Source: Roseicyclus sp.
GTDB taxonomy: Bacteria > Pseudomonadota > Alphaproteobacteria > Rhodobacterales > Rhodobacteraceae
Direction of reading: 5' to 3'
NCBI GenBank assembly: GCA_018401385.1
Contig: JAGYKZ010000007.1
Span: 1-57,012, forward strand
Length of the DNA stretch: 57,012 bases
How positions within the stretch are numbered: the stretch's first letter is position 1; the number at the start of each line of letters is the position of its first letter. Below are positions 16,503-28,455 of this stretch, piece after piece. The notes beneath the pieces were generated by a model. It ran no database searches. It worked only from the letters and a program-made list of their open reading frames with translations, and was not told where the DNA came from. The translations under genes and the position numbers were made by a program.

Positions 16503-19098
16503 ATGAACTTTGAAAAGTTCACTGACCGTGCGCGCGGGTTTATTCAGGCCGCGCAAACCGTAGCACAGCGCGAAGACCACCAAAAATTGGCACCAGAGCA
16601 TTTGCTCAAAGCCTTGCTTGACGATGAGCAGGGTATGGCGGGCAGTTTGATCTCAAAGGCGGGCGGCGACGCGCGCGAGGTGCGCGCGGCCAATGAGGCC
16701 GCAATGGCCAAATTGCCCAAAGTCACTGGGGATGCGGGACAGGTTTATATCGACAGCCAAACCGTGAAAGTGTTGGACGAGGCCGAACAGTTGGCCGCGA
16801 AGGCGGGCGACAGTTTCGTGCCTGTGGAGCGGATTTTGACCGCGCTTGCTTTGGTGAAATCGCCTGCGAAATCCGCGCTTGAGGCGGGGGGGGGGAATGC
16901 ACAATCCCTCAACTCTGCGATCAATGATATCCGTCAGGGCCGCACGGCTGACACGGCATCGGCCGAAGATGGCTATGAGGCCCTCAAGAAATACGCCCGC
17001 GATCTTACGCAAGCGGCGCGAGATGGAAAAATTGATCCCATCATTGGCCGCGATGAGGAAATTCGCCGCGCGATGCAGGTTCTCAGCCGCCGCACCAAAA
17101 ACAACCCTGTTCTGATTGGGAGCCTGCGTGGGAAAACCGCGATTGCCGAAGGTCTGGCTTTGCGTATTATCAATGGTGATGTGCCTGAAGCCTGCGCGAC
17201 AAGCGATTGATGGCTTCGGATATGGGCGCATTGATTGCTGGTGCGAAAATATCGGGGCGAATTGAGGAACGCCTGAAGGCGATCTTGAAAGAGATCGAGA
17301 CTGCCGCTGGGGAGAGATCATTCTCTTTATTGATGAAATGCACGTTCTGGTTGGGGCGGGCCTCGGAAATGTACAGCAATGGATGCCGCCAATTTGAGTC
17401 CAAACCTGCGCTTGCGCGCGGGGAGTTACCGTGGGCGCGACCACACTTGATGGACACCAAATACGTTGAGAAGGACGCAGCGCTTGCACGGCGGTTCCAA
17501 CCGTTGATGGTCGAGGAGCCAGGCGTTGAGGAATACTCAATCCTGCGCGGGATCAAAGAGAAATATGAACTCCCACCATGGGGTGCGCATCTCGGACGCG
17601 GCGCTTGTCTGGCGACCTTGTCAAACCGCTTATATCACGGATTCTTGCCTGATAAGGCGATTGACCTGTTGATGAGGCGGCCAGTCGTCTGCGGATGGAG
17701 GTCGACAGCAGCCCGGTGGACGCACTTGATCGTCAAATCCTGCAAATGCAGATCGAAGCTGAGGCGCTGAAGAAAGAAGAAGACAGCGCCAGCCGAGAGC
17801 GTTTGGAAACACTTGAGAAAGAACTGGCGAATTTGCAGGAGCAATCCGCGCAAATGACAGCGCAATGGCAGGGCGAGCGCGACAAGCTGGATGCGGCCCG
17901 CAAGCTGAAAGAGGCGCTTGATCAAGCGCGGGCCGAACTGGACCAAGCGAAGCGGCGGGGTGATTTGGGCCGCGCAGGGGAATTGTCCTATGGGGTGATC
18001 CCTGATCTGGAGCGGCAATTGGCCGAAGCGGAAAGTGCCGATGAAGATGTCATGGTCGAAGAGGCTGTGCGTCCTGAGCAAATCGCCGCAGTGGTTGAGC
18101 GCTGGACAGGAATTCCCATGTCCAAAATGCTGGAAGGTGAGCGTGAAAAGCTCTTGCGGATGGAGGAGGAGCTTGGCCGCCGCGTCATTGGTCAGCACGA
18201 GGCTGTTTCTGCCGTAAGCCGTGCCGTGCGCCGCGCGCGGGCAGGGCTTCAGGATGAAAACCGCCCGCTGGGGTCGTTCCTGTTTCTAGGGCCAACTGGT
18301 GTCGGGAAGACCGAATTGACCAAAGCCTTGGCTGAATATCTCTTTGATGATGATCAGGCCATGGTGCGGATTGATATGTCCGAATTCATGGAAAAACACG
18401 CAGTGTCGCGGCTCATTGGTGCGCCTCCGGGATATGTCGGCTATGACGAGGGGGGCGTCTTGACCGAAGCCGTGCGGCGCAGACCCTATCAGGTGATCCT
18501 GTTCGATGAGGTCGAAAAGGCACATCCCGAGGTGTTCAACGTGCTGTTGCAGGTTTTGGACGATGGCATTCTGACGGACGGTCAAGGACGGCGCGTGGAT
18601 TTCAAGCAGACCTTGATTGTGCTGACCTCGAATTTGGGGGCGCAAGCCCTCAGCCAGCTTCCCGATGGGGGTGATATCGCGGGCGCGAAGCGCGATGTGA
18701 TGGATGCCGTGCGCGCGCATTTCCGCCCCGAGTTCCTCAATCGCTTGGACGATATGATTGTGTTCGATCGTCTGGGTCGCGCCGATATGGGTGACATCGT
18801 TGACATCCAACTTGGGCTGTTGGCCAAACGGCTCGCCGCGCGCAAGATCGGCGTTGATCTGGATGATGCGGCCAAGGATTGGTTGGCGTCCGAGGGCTAT
18901 GATCCCGTCTTCGGGGCACGTCCCTTGAAGCGCGTGATTCAGCGCAGTCTACAAGATCCACTTGCGGATATGATCTTGGCAGGCGCGGTGAAGGATGGTG
19001 CACGGATCGCCGTGAGTGCGGGCACAGACGGTCTGATCATCGGTGATCGGGTTGCGGCGACAAGCCGCCCCAAGCCTGACGATGCCGTTGTGCATTAA
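16503..19098 (+). pseudogene. clpB: ClpB disaggregase, first ATPase domain broken by several indels
   Basis: ClpB is a hexameric AAA+ chaperone that works with DnaK to rescue aggregated proteins. The N-domain (MNFEKFTDRARGFI) and the second ATPase domain (GPTGVGKTEL, VILFDEVEKAHP, and the C-terminal GYDPVFGARPLKR) are clean. Between about 17115 and 17700 the frame changes repeatedly. The first Walker A reads GSLRGKT instead of GEPGVGKT because two G residues are missing, and Walker B (ILFIDEMHVLVG) is shifted by two extra bases near 17312. Homology continues in pieces in all three frames, and the whole gene is only about a dozen bases short. AGGAG at 16491-16495 supports the ATG at 16503. Base-calling error is the likely cause. 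Confidence 0.9.
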
Positions 19099-19106
19099 AA
19101 TGGAAA

Positions 19107-19135
19107 AAGGCCCCGCTTATGTGGGGCCTTCTTTA
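19107..19135 (+). terminator. Terminator between clpB and the fasciclin gene
   Basis: AAGGCCCC (19107-19114) pairs perfectly with GGGGCCTT (19123-19130), followed by CTTTATT. The A run before the stem lets it also serve the convergent fasciclin gene. Confidence 0.85.
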
Positions 19136-19155
19136 TTGGCAATCCGTGTTGCAGA

Positions 19156-19638
19156 TTACATTGGGGGCATAATCACCTTGTCGATGACGTGGATCACGCC
19201 GTTTGACGCTTCGATATCTGCGGTGACGACATTGGCATCATTGACCATCACGCCATTGTCGAGGTCGATGGTGATATCTGCACCCTGAACGGTTGTGGCG
19301 GTCATGTCATCAGAGAGATCCCCAGACATGACGGCACCTGCGACCACGTGATAGGTCAGGATGGCGACAAGCTGATCGCGGTTTTCTGGCAAGAGCAGGG
19401 ATTCAACGGTGCCTTCGGGCAGAGCTGCAAAAGCCTCGTCCGTGGGCGCGAATAGGGTCAGCGGACCTTCGCCCTTCAATGTCTCTACCAGACCTGCTGC
19501 CTCAGCGGCGGCCAATAGTGTGTTGAAGCTCCCCGCGGCGGCAGCGGTATCAACAATATCTTTGGAGTGACCCATCGCAAATGCGCTCGTTGCGAGGGCT
19601 GCGGTTGTGGCCAGTGCAAATGCAGTGCGTTTAAACAT
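19156..19638 (-). CDS. Exported fasciclin (FAS1) domain protein
   Basis: The 160-residue protein has a clear Sec signal peptide ([21 protein letters not shown]) and one FAS1 domain. Both FAS1 conserved blocks are seen: [15 protein letters not shown] and the end block [14 protein letters not shown], plus the YH pair in [14 protein letters not shown]1 proteins act in adhesion or protein-protein contact outside the cell. In Rhodobacterales such single-domain copies are common and often stress-induced, but I could not define a regulator here. It is convergent with clpB. Confidence 0.9.
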   Translation of the reverse strand: MFKRTAFALATTAALATSAFAMGHSKDIVDTAAAAGSFNTLLAAAEAAGLVETLKGEGPLTLFAPTDEAFAALPEGTVESLLLPENRDQLVAILTYHVVAGAVMSGDLSDDMTATTVQGADITIDLDNGVMVNDANVVTADIEASNGVIHVIDKVIMPPM

Positions 19639-19844
19639 GATGTCCTCATCTTGGGTTGAGTTGGTGTCTTTCGACTTGTTGAGAGATGGGGAGCCTCACC
19701 ACGATAGCAATAGAGCGAATGTGAGCCTTCGCGCTTGACGCGGGCGCGCAGACCGCTAAGCGGCCGCTTCTTTGGAGGTCCAATAAATTCTATGTGATGG
19801 GTTGTGATCTTCTGTGACGGTTTGTGCCATCACTGTGGCAAACA

Positions 19845-19864
19845 GTTTCGTGAGGTTGCGAAAC
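19845..19864. promoter_or_regulatory. Inverted repeat upstream of msrP
   Basis: GTTTCG (19845-19850), an 8-base spacer and CGAAAC (19859-19864) form a perfect inverted repeat about 70 bases before the msrP start. It could be an operator or a transcript hairpin; no regulator gene is adjacent. Confidence 0.3.
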
Positions 19865-19931
19865 AAAGCTTGGGAATTACCTTGTGAAAGGTCATGTTCC
19901 AGGCAGGCCAAAAGTAAATGAGGTATGCAGA

Positions 19932-20837
19932 ATGGCGAAACGTTGGAAGAATGATCTGAGCATTGCGGATGTCACGCCTTTTGCGGCCTATATGAACCGC
20001 CGTCAGATCATGGCCGGAGCTGTGGGCTTGATCGGCGCTACGGCTTTAGGTCTTGGGCGTGCCAATGGGCAAGAGCTTGTCGCCAACTCATGGGATGAGA
20101 TTACCTCCTATAACAACTACTATGAATTCGGAACGGAAAAGGAAGATCCGCGCCGAAATGCGGGCCGCCTGACCACTGTGCCTTGGACGATTGAGGTGGA
20201 TGGCTTGGTTGACAATCCTGGAACCTATGATCTGGCTGAATTGATTGATGGGCTTGAGGTTGAGGAGCGCATTTACCGCTTTCGCTGTGTCGAGGCCTGG
20301 TCGATGGTCATTCCATGGAACGGAATCGAACTGGCGGATATTTTGAATCGCGTTGGGGTTCAGGATGGCGCGAATTATGTGGCCTTTGAAACTGTCATGC
20401 GTCCAGACGAGATGCCTGGGCTGCGCTATCCCGTTTTGGATTGGCCTTATCGTGAAGGTTTGCGTCTGGACGAGGCGATGCATCCGCTGACGATCATGGC
20501 CACTGGTATTTATGGCCGCCCCATCCCAAATCAGAATGGCGCGCCGATCCGTTTGGTTGTTCCATGGAAATACGGGTTCAAATCGATCAAGTCGATCAGC
20601 CGCATTACCTTGACCCGTGATGAGCCATTCGCCAGTTGGAACCGCGCCAACTCGCGTGAATATGGCTTCTACTCTAATGTGAACCCAGACGTGGATCATC
20701 CCCGTTGGAGCCAAGCGACTGAGCGGCGTGTGGGGGGCGGGTTGTTTGCGGGCCGTCAGCCAACGCTGATGTTCAACGGATACGCGGCCGAGGTGGCATC
20801 TCTGTATGAAGGGATGGATTTGGCGGCCTATTACTAA
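19932..20837 (+). CDS. msrP: Protein-methionine-sulfoxide reductase, molybdopterin subunit
   Basis: MsrP (formerly YedY) repairs oxidised methionines in periplasmic proteins using a molybdopterin cofactor. The 301-residue protein starts at the ATG 19932 (MAKRWKNDL) and carries a twin-arginine signal ([21 protein letters not shown]). The Mo-binding cysteine is in [16 protein letters not shown], and the family block [13 protein letters not shown] is near the C-terminus. The next gene, msrQ, begins one base after the stop and supplies the membrane electron donor. Confidence 0.95.
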   Translation: MAKRWKNDLSIADVTPFAAYMNRRQIMAGAVGLIGATALGLGRANGQELVANSWDEITSYNNYYEFGTEKEDPRRNAGRLTTVPWTIEVDGLVDNPGTYDLAELIDGLEVEERIYRFRCVEAWSMVIPWNGIELADILNRVGVQDGANYVAFETVMRPDEMPGLRYPVLDWPYREGLRLDEAMHPLTIMATGIYGRPIPNQNGAPIRLVVPWKYGFKSIKSISRITLTRDEPFASWNRANSREYGFYSNVNPDVDHPRWSQATERRVGGGLFAGRQPTLMFNGYAAEVASLYEGMDLAAYY

Positions 20838-20838
20838 G

Positions 20839-21450
20839 ATGCCTTTGCTTGATCTAAGCCGCGCCAATGCACCCCTGCGCCGTGTTCCCGCGGCGTCAAT
20901 ATATATAGTGAGCGCAGGTTGGGCGGCTTGGTTGTTTTATTTGGCCGCAACAGGTGGTCTCGGTGTCGAGCCGATTGAAGCATTGGAGCATCGTTACGGG
21001 CTTTTGGCGCTCCAGATACTGATTGCTGTTTTGGCGATCACGCCGCTGCGCCAATTCACGGGGCTGTCGCTGCTGCGGTTTCGCCGCGCCATGGGGGTCA
21101 GCGCATTTGGATTCGTCTTGGCGCATTTTTTGGTTTGGGCGCTTTTGGATGTGGGCGCGTGGGGTGCGATTGCGGCGGATATCGTCAAACGGCCCTATGT
21201 CACCTTGGGCATGGTAGGATTCATCTTGCTGATACCATTGGCCTTAACATCAAACGATTATGCAGTGCGGCGTATGGGTGCCATCCGTTGGCGGCGGTTG
21301 CATAAGCTGGGCTATCTCGCCGCCCTCTTTGGTGCGGTGCATTTCATTTGGCTGGTGAAGGGTCTTCAATTCGAACCCCTGATCTACGCTGCGATTCTGC
21401 TGTTTCTTTTGTCTTTGCGCGTGCGAAGCAGGAAATCACGCGCCGCATAG
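20839..21450 (+). CDS. msrQ: Heme-binding membrane subunit MsrQ
   Basis: The 203-residue integral membrane protein has about six hydrophobic helices and the ferric-reductase-like transmembrane pattern. Candidate heme ligands are His residues in VLAHFLVW, RLHKLGYLAALFG and AVHFIWLV. It passes electrons from the quinone pool or flavin to MsrP. The ATG at 20839 directly follows the msrP stop; an earlier in-frame ATG lies within msrP. It is the last gene before the rRNA operon. Confidence 0.93.
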   Translation: MPLLDLSRANAPLRRVPAASIYIVSAGWAAWLFYLAATGGLGVEPIEALEHRYGLLALQILIAVLAITPLRQFTGLSLLRFRRAMGVSAFGFVLAHFLVWALLDVGAWGAIAADIVKRPYVTLGMVGFILLIPLALTSNDYAVRRMGAIRWRRLHKLGYLAALFGAVHFIWLVKGLQFEPLIYAAILLFLLSLRVRSRKSRAA

Positions 21451-21726
21451 GGTGAATCGGGGGCATGGTGCGCCCATCTCGACTCGCACGAGTCGCGCGC
21501 AGCGGTCTGAACGGCGCAACAAAAATCTAAATATAGCGGTGATTGCGCAAGGAAGCACAAGCGTGGGGATAAACCAGCCCAAATTCCTAGCGGCGAGTCG
21601 TGGCTTAGACCGTGAGTTTTGGAAGAAATCAAAGAAATTGCAGGATTTGCAAAAAGCTAACCCATTGAATTCAAATGATATTCAAAGAAAATTGCAAAAA
21701 ATGTCATCTTTCTGAAAAAAAGCCCT

Positions 21727-21754
21727 TTGCGGCCACCCCGCCGATGCGTAAATA
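21727..21754 (+). promoter_or_regulatory. Likely rRNA operon promoter
   Basis: TTGCGG (21727-21732) and TAAATA (21749-21754) are separated by 16 bases. An A/T-rich stretch (about 21640-21720) with A runs lies just upstream, like an UP element. It stands about 380 bases before 16S, as in Rhodobacter rrn operons. Confidence 0.5.
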
Positions 21755-22134
21755 CCCCCTCACCGGCGGCGCTGAGGCGCTAACGGACGCCAGACGGAAT
21801 GAACGGCAGCAGCCAGACAGACCTAAAGGCTAACAATAATTGAGATAAATGAGGCGGGCAGCGCTGAAAATTAGCGCAGTCGGTTTAATTTTGTCTCTCG
21901 CTCTTTGAAATCGCTGGTTACTGAAGAGATGTGAGGCGGTTTGGTTCATTCGATGGATCAACAATCACATATCCGCTCACTAGGCTTCGGTCGATGATGT
22001 GGTGTCAGCTTCACTATTTGTACGGCTTTTCGGTTTCTTACTGAAACCATAAGCACACAAACAGAACTTCCCTGTCAATATCCCGGGCAGGGAGATGTCC
22101 TGGTTCGAACGTCAGGATATGCTGGTAACAGCAT
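21755..22134 (+). other. rRNA operon leader with boxA-like antitermination signal
   Basis: This untranslated leader contains GCTCTTTGAAATC near 21900-21912, similar to the boxA signal for Nus-factor antitermination. Long palindromic stretches near 22080-22130 would pair with the region after 16S for RNase III processing. There is no gene in it. Confidence 0.55.
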
Positions 22135-23584
<1,450 letters not shown>

Positions 23585-23724
23585 TAAGGATGTTTCTGGC
23601 AGATAAACACTTATCTCGTGAAACACTCTCCAAAAAGATCGGCAATCAAGCCGATCACACATCACAGGCAGAGCCGTCCTCATATCTCTTCAGGGAACAC
23701 AAACGGGTTTACCGCCCGTTATCT

Positions 23725-23808
23725 GGGTCAGTACATAGCTCAGGCTGGATTTAGGACGCACGCCTGATAAGCGTGAGTCGGAGGTTCAGAATCCTCCTCG
23801 ACCCACCA
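23725..23808 (+). tRNA. tRNA-Ile (GAT), imperfect
   Basis: GGGTC and GACCCACCA form the acceptor ends, and the anticodon arm ACGCCTGATAAGCGT gives anticodon GAT. It sits in the 16S-23S spacer, where tRNA-Ile is expected. The text is 84 bases against the usual 77, with extra bases in the D arm and T arm, so it shares the noise of the rRNA genes. Confidence 0.85.
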
Positions 23809-23823
23809 CCCATTCTTGATTAT

Positions 23824-23897
23824 GGGGCCTTAGCTCAGCTGGGAGAGCGCCTGATTTGCATTCAGGAGGTCAGAGTTCGATCCTCCTGAAACCACCA
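23824..23897 (+). tRNA. tRNA-Ala (TGC), imperfect
   Basis: It begins GGGGCCTTAGCTCAG and has the anticodon arm CCTGATTTGCATTCAGG (anticodon TGC). The 3' side should read AGGCTCCACCA but reads TGAAACCACCA, so the acceptor stem does not pair. It is the second spacer tRNA of the rRNA operon. The defect is most likely sequence error. Confidence 0.83.
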
Positions 23898-24183
23898 TCC
23901 CGAAAAGGAACTCGATTTGACCGTTAAGCAGTGTGACTGCTTTGCCCGTCAATTGGACGAATTGACATCGTATAGAGATCAAACATCAGTTTCATACTGA
24001 TCGAGGCAGTGCGCCCATGATCGTGGATGCCTTCGGGCAAACCACAAAGTATGTAACTATTCCAAGTCATTACACTAACCTAAGTGCATAGTTTACTATG
24101 CGAATATATTCTTCAGACGAACCAGATGGAAGAGCGGGAAAGTGATACTTTTGATACTGAAGGCTACTTCTTCTGGATCCAAA

Positions 24184-27000
24184 TCAAGCGCGAAAGGGCG
24201 TTTGGTGGATGCCTTGGCAGTAAGAGGCGATGAAGGACGTGATACGCTGCGATAAGCTATGGGGAGCCGCGAATAGGCTTTGATCCATAGATCTCGAATG
24301 CGACCACCTGACAGTTTGATATAATTTGCCGCTTGCGGCAGCCTATCTTGCTGAAACAGGTACTTAATTCCTGAATACATAGGGTTTTAAGAGCAAACCT
24401 GGGGAACTGAAACATCTAAGTACCCAGAGGAAAGGAAATCAGGTGATACTCCCCTGGTAGCGGCGAGCGGGCAGGGACCAGCCGAGCCATGAGAATGACC
24501 AGAACAATCTGGAAAGATTGACCATAGTGGTGACAGTCCGTATGGGAAGTTCGATTGGACGTATTAAGTAGGGCAGGACGTGAAATCCTGTCACGAAGAT
24601 CGGAGGACCACCTTCGAAGGCTAAGTACTCCTTACTGACCGATAGCGAACCAGTACCGTGAGGGAAAGGTGAAAAGCACCCCGACGAGGGAGTAGAGCAG
24701 TACCTGAGCCGGACGCCTACAAGCAGTCGGAGGAGCCTTGAGCTCTGACGGCGTACACTTTTATAATGGGTCATCGACTTGAAAGTCTACGAGCAAAGCT
24801 TAAGCCGTTAGGTGTAGGCGCAGCGAAAGCGGAAGTCTTAATAGGGCGAATGAGTTCGTGGATCAGACCCGAAACCGAGTGATCGCCATGACCAGGATGA
24901 AGGGTTAGGTAACGCAACTGGAGGTCGAACCCGCACCTGTTGAAAAAGGTCAGGATGAGTTGTGGCTAGGGGTGAAAGGCCAATCAAACTCGGGAGATAG
25001 CTGGTTCTCCGCGAAATCTATTAGGTAGAGCGTCATCCGAATACCCAGAAGTAGAGCACTGGATGAGTAATGGGGCCCCACAGGCTTATGATCCTAACCC
25101 AAACTCGAATACCCGGGAGTACTAGATAGCAGACACACGGCGGATGCTAACGTCCGTCGTGGAGAGAAACAACTTGACCTCCAGCTAAGGCCCTAATTCA
25201 TGGCTAAGTGGGAAAGCGGGTGGGACGACCAAAACAACCAGGAGAGTTGGCTTAAAAGCAGCCATCCTTTAAAGATAGCGTAACAGCTCACTGGGTCTAA
25301 ATAAGTTGTCCTGCGGCGAGAGATGTATCCAGGGCTCAAGCCATGAGCCGAAGCTGAGGATGCACGTAAGTGCGTGGTAGCAGGCGTAGTGGCGAGCATA
25401 ACTCCATGTCTCATAACGGGTTCGCCCGTATTGGAGACGCGGGTTTCTGTGAAGCCGGGGCGTAGGCCATCCGGTGGAGGAATCACTGGCAGGTATTGGT
25501 AGGCATGAGTAGCGACAAACAGGGAGTGAGAGACCCTGTCGCCGAAAGTCAAGGGTTCCTGCTTAAAGCTAATCACCACAGGCAGGGTAAGCCGGCCCCT
25601 ACACAAGGCGAGCAGAAATGCGTAGTCGATGGGAACCAGGTTAATATTCTGGGCCAGTGGGATGTGACGGATCGTGACTGTTGTTTCACCCTTGTTGGAT
25701 TGGGTGGGCCGCTAATCAGTTCCCAAATAGCCCCACGCAGACCAAACCTAAGCCGACACGGTGGACTGGTAGAGAATACCAAGGCGCTTGAAGACGATGT
25801 TGAAGGAACTCGGCAAAGGAAAATACCTCCGTAAGTTCGCGAGAAGAGGCCCAGGTTCAAAGGCAACTTGGATCCAGGGGCACAAACCAGGGGGTGGCGA
25901 CTGTTTACTAAAAACACGGGAGCTCTGCGAAGTCGCAAGACGACATGTAAGTCCTGACGCCTGCCCGGTGCCTGAAGGTTAAAGGAGGGTGCAAGCTCAG
26001 ATTGAAGCCCAGGTAAACGGCAGCCCGTAACTATAGCAGTCCCTAAGGTAGCGAAATTCCTTGTCAGGTAAGTTCCATTACTGCACGAAGATAGCGTAAC
26101 GACTTCCCCATGTCTCAACATCAAAACTCAGCGAAACAGATTGCCTGTCAAGATGCAGGCTTCCCATGATTAGACGGAAAGACCCGTGCACCTTTACTAC
26201 AACTTCAGATTGGCATCAGGCCAAGCATGTGCAGGATAGTGGTAGACTTTGAAGCAGGGACGCAGTTCCTGTGGAGTCACACCCTTGAGATACCACCCTT
26301 GCTTTGCTTGATGTCTAACCTGGCCCGTTATCCAGGTCAGGACCCTCTGTATTAAGGTAGTTTGACTGGGGCAATGGTCGCCTCCTAAAAAGTAGCAGGC
26401 GCGCGATGGTTCAGCTCAGAGCGGTCGGAAATCGCTCGTTGAGTGCAATGGCAGAAGCCAGCCTGACTGCAAGACGACAAGTCGAGCGAGTCGAAGACAG
26501 TCATAGTGATCGGTGGTCCCAAGTGGGAGGGCCATCGCTCAGCGGATAAAGGTACGCCGGGGATAACAGGCTGATGATGCCCAGAGTCCATATCAACTGG
26601 CATCGTTGGCACCTCGATGTCGGCTCATCTCATCCTGGGGGCTGGAGCAGGTCCCAGGGTATAGCTGTTCGCCATTTAAGGGAGTACGTGAGCTGGGTTT
26701 GAGACGTCGTGAGGCAGTTCGGTCCCTATCTGCCGTGGGTGTAGGATACTTGAGAGGTTGCCCTAGTACGAGAGGACCGGGAGTGAACGATCCACTGTGG
26801 ACCTGTTGTTGCATAACCTTCCAGTGCGGGGTAGCTATGATCGGACAGGATAACCGCTGAAGGCATCTAAGCGGGAAGCCCCCTCAAAACAGGTATCCCT
26901 GAGGGCCGTGGAAGACCACCACGTCGATAGGCCAGAGATGTAAGCGCGGCAATGCGTTCAGTTGACTGGTACTAATTGCCCGATAGAAGCGATTTGATCC
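24184..27000 (+). rRNA. 23S ribosomal RNA (text contains errors)
   Basis: The 5' end (TCAAGCGCGAAAGGGCG, then GGTGGATGCC) and the 3' end (near GCGATTTGATCC) can pair, as in alphaproteobacterial 23S. Internal landmarks are present: ACTGAAACATCTAAGTACCC, the GGATAACAGGCTGATGATGC block near 26555, and the sarcin-ricin loop AGTACGAGAGGACCGG near 26765. Single-base differences from invariant positions occur throughout, in line with the noise in 16S. Both ends are approximate to within about ten bases. Confidence 0.92.
24307..24360 (+). other. Extended helix 9 (intervening-sequence type) in 23S rRNA
   Basis: CCTG (24307-24310) pairs with CAGG (24357-24360). Inside it, TGCCG (24327-24331) pairs with CGGCA (24336-24340) around a 4-base loop. 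Alphaproteobacteria, including Rhodobacter, often carry an insertion at helix 9 of 23S that RNase III removes, leaving a fragmented 5' rRNA piece. This hairpin is at the right place, but cleavage cannot be read from sequence. Confidence 0.5.
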
Positions 27001-27083
27001 AGTAGAAGCCAGGTTTTGGCCTCTAGGATTGATTAAGCATCACACTCAGGTGTGCTGACTTGGATGTTGTGTTTCTTTCTCGG

Positions 27084-27193
27084 TTTGGTGGTCATAGCGC
27101 CAGACCGGCTGCGGCTCCATTCGAACCCGGCCGTTAAGTGCCACGCAATGGTACTGCGTCTTAAGACGTGGGAGAGTAGGTCACCATGAGCCC
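27084..27193 (+). rRNA. 5S ribosomal RNA (imperfect text)
   Basis: TTTGGTGGTCATAGCG at the start and the end block GTACTGCGTCTTAAGACGTGGGAGAGTAGGTCACC are 5S hallmarks. The middle (CCATTCGAACCCGGCCGTTAAG) is altered and the total length is a few bases short of the usual 115 or so. It lies about 85 bases after 23S. Confidence 0.88.
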
Positions 27194-27275
27194 TAGTAAA
27201 ACACGAACACCAGTCTCTCTAACGATGCAGCCCCAAATTGCCTGAACCTTTTTGTGCTTAGGGCCTGAATATTGG

Positions 27276-27350
<75 letters not shown>

Positions 27351-27561
27351 ATCTCAAAAATCATCTGTCTGCTATAGTTCAGGTATATCTATCTGCACTT
27401 GCGGCACTTTTTCTTGCTTAATGGCTTTTATATGGCAAACACCCCGTCACAAAAATCAGGCGGCGGCCCGGGGTTACACTCAAACAGAACTGGATGACCG
27501 CTGGATAACCTTCAGCTGCGTTTTGGCAGGTTGAGTTTCAATGGGCGCGATACCCGCCAAT

Positions 27562-28232
27562 TTATGGGGTCGTAGCGCACTCAGACCCCATTGCCTGCAT
27601 CACCGCCTCTAACACTGTGCGCGCGATGATCGGCATCATATCGGCCTCATAATGGATCCATCACGGGCGAGACAGCAGCGCCCAGAAAGATCAGCAAAAT
27701 GTGACCCCTTCGCGTCTGGCGCCATCTTCGAGGCTCTGCCCAAAGCTGGCGGATTTCGCGCTGCCGCCGTTGAAAATCTCACATGGCATAGAAGCTCCTC
27801 AATGGGTGGCGGCGCGATGAGCACGATGCGAGGTGCGTCTCCTGCGGGACCACAGCCCGAGGCGGATCAATCGGATCAATTTGGCGAGGATTGCGCAGCT
27901 ATCCATGGCCCCGACCATGAGAGCGCGGTTTAAGGTCGTTGGTTCCCAACATCAGGACGATGCAATCTATTGGGCGGTGGCTTTCTAAGACCTTGGGTAA
28001 AACCCATTACCCCCATTCTTGCGGCCCTTCGACAGGGTCGTCGTGAACAGTGGTGCGACCAGGCAACATCGTCAAGCACCCGCCAATCGCGGCCAGAAAG
28101 CGATTTGGCCAACTGCTGCGGCCAACGCTGATCGATCGGGTGGCGCTCCAATTGCCCCAGAGCGCGCAAAGGCATTGTGCCATGCGTGTTGGAATCGCCA
28201 TACAACAGCAGGGTTTTGGGTGCATCGCGCAT
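27562..28232 (-). pseudogene. SGNH/GDSL hydrolase family protein, frameshifted
   Basis: Starting at 28232 the protein reads MRDAPKTLLLYGDSNTHGTM, containing the GDSN nucleophile block of arylesterase-like GDSL hydrolases. LPGRTTVHDDPVEG continues in another frame near 28040. ILLIAPPP-type sequence appears near 27810. The closing HYEADMMPIIARTVLEAV runs to the stop at 27562-27564 in a third frame. The total span fits a 215-residue family member, so the gene is complete but scrambled by several short indels. A 24-residue lipoprotein gene starts 97 bases upstream on the same strand and ends 22 bases before it. Confidence 0.72.
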
Positions 28233-28254
28233 CGGTTTGGCCCCCTTTCTGAAA

Positions 28255-28329
28255 TTAGATCAACGGCACGAAGGGCACGCCGCAGCCCGTTAACATCGCA
28301 GTAGAGAATAGAAAGAAGATGATCCGCAT
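28255..28329 (-). CDS. Tiny lipoprotein of 24 residues
   Basis: The peptide is MRIIFFLFSTAMLTGC followed by GVPFVPLI and a stop. It has a basic start, a hydrophobic core and a perfect lipobox (LTGC), so the mature product would be a lipid-anchored Cys plus eight residues. A GTGAGG ribosome site lies seven bases before the ATG. The next gene on this strand is the GDSL hydrolase, 22 bases downstream with its own AGGGGG site, so the two may be co-transcribed. Function is unknown; peptides of this type are easily missed by gene callers. Confidence 0.6.
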   Translation of the reverse strand: MRIIFFLFSTAMLTGCGVPFVPLI

Positions 28330-28455
28330 AGTCTGCCTCACTCGTGAATACCTGACGCTACGATAGCCTGCGCAGCGCGGGTTTGAAATACAAGCAAAGT
28401 TGTTGCACTGCGGTGATCTTCCGTCTTTAACCTACCCCAAAAGGGCAGGCATGGG

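Noticed and set aside
21452..21715. 87-codon open reading between msrQ and the rRNA promoter
   Set aside because: It is lysine/asparagine rich only because the region upstream of the rRNA promoter is A/T rich. There is no ribosome site and no family resemblance.
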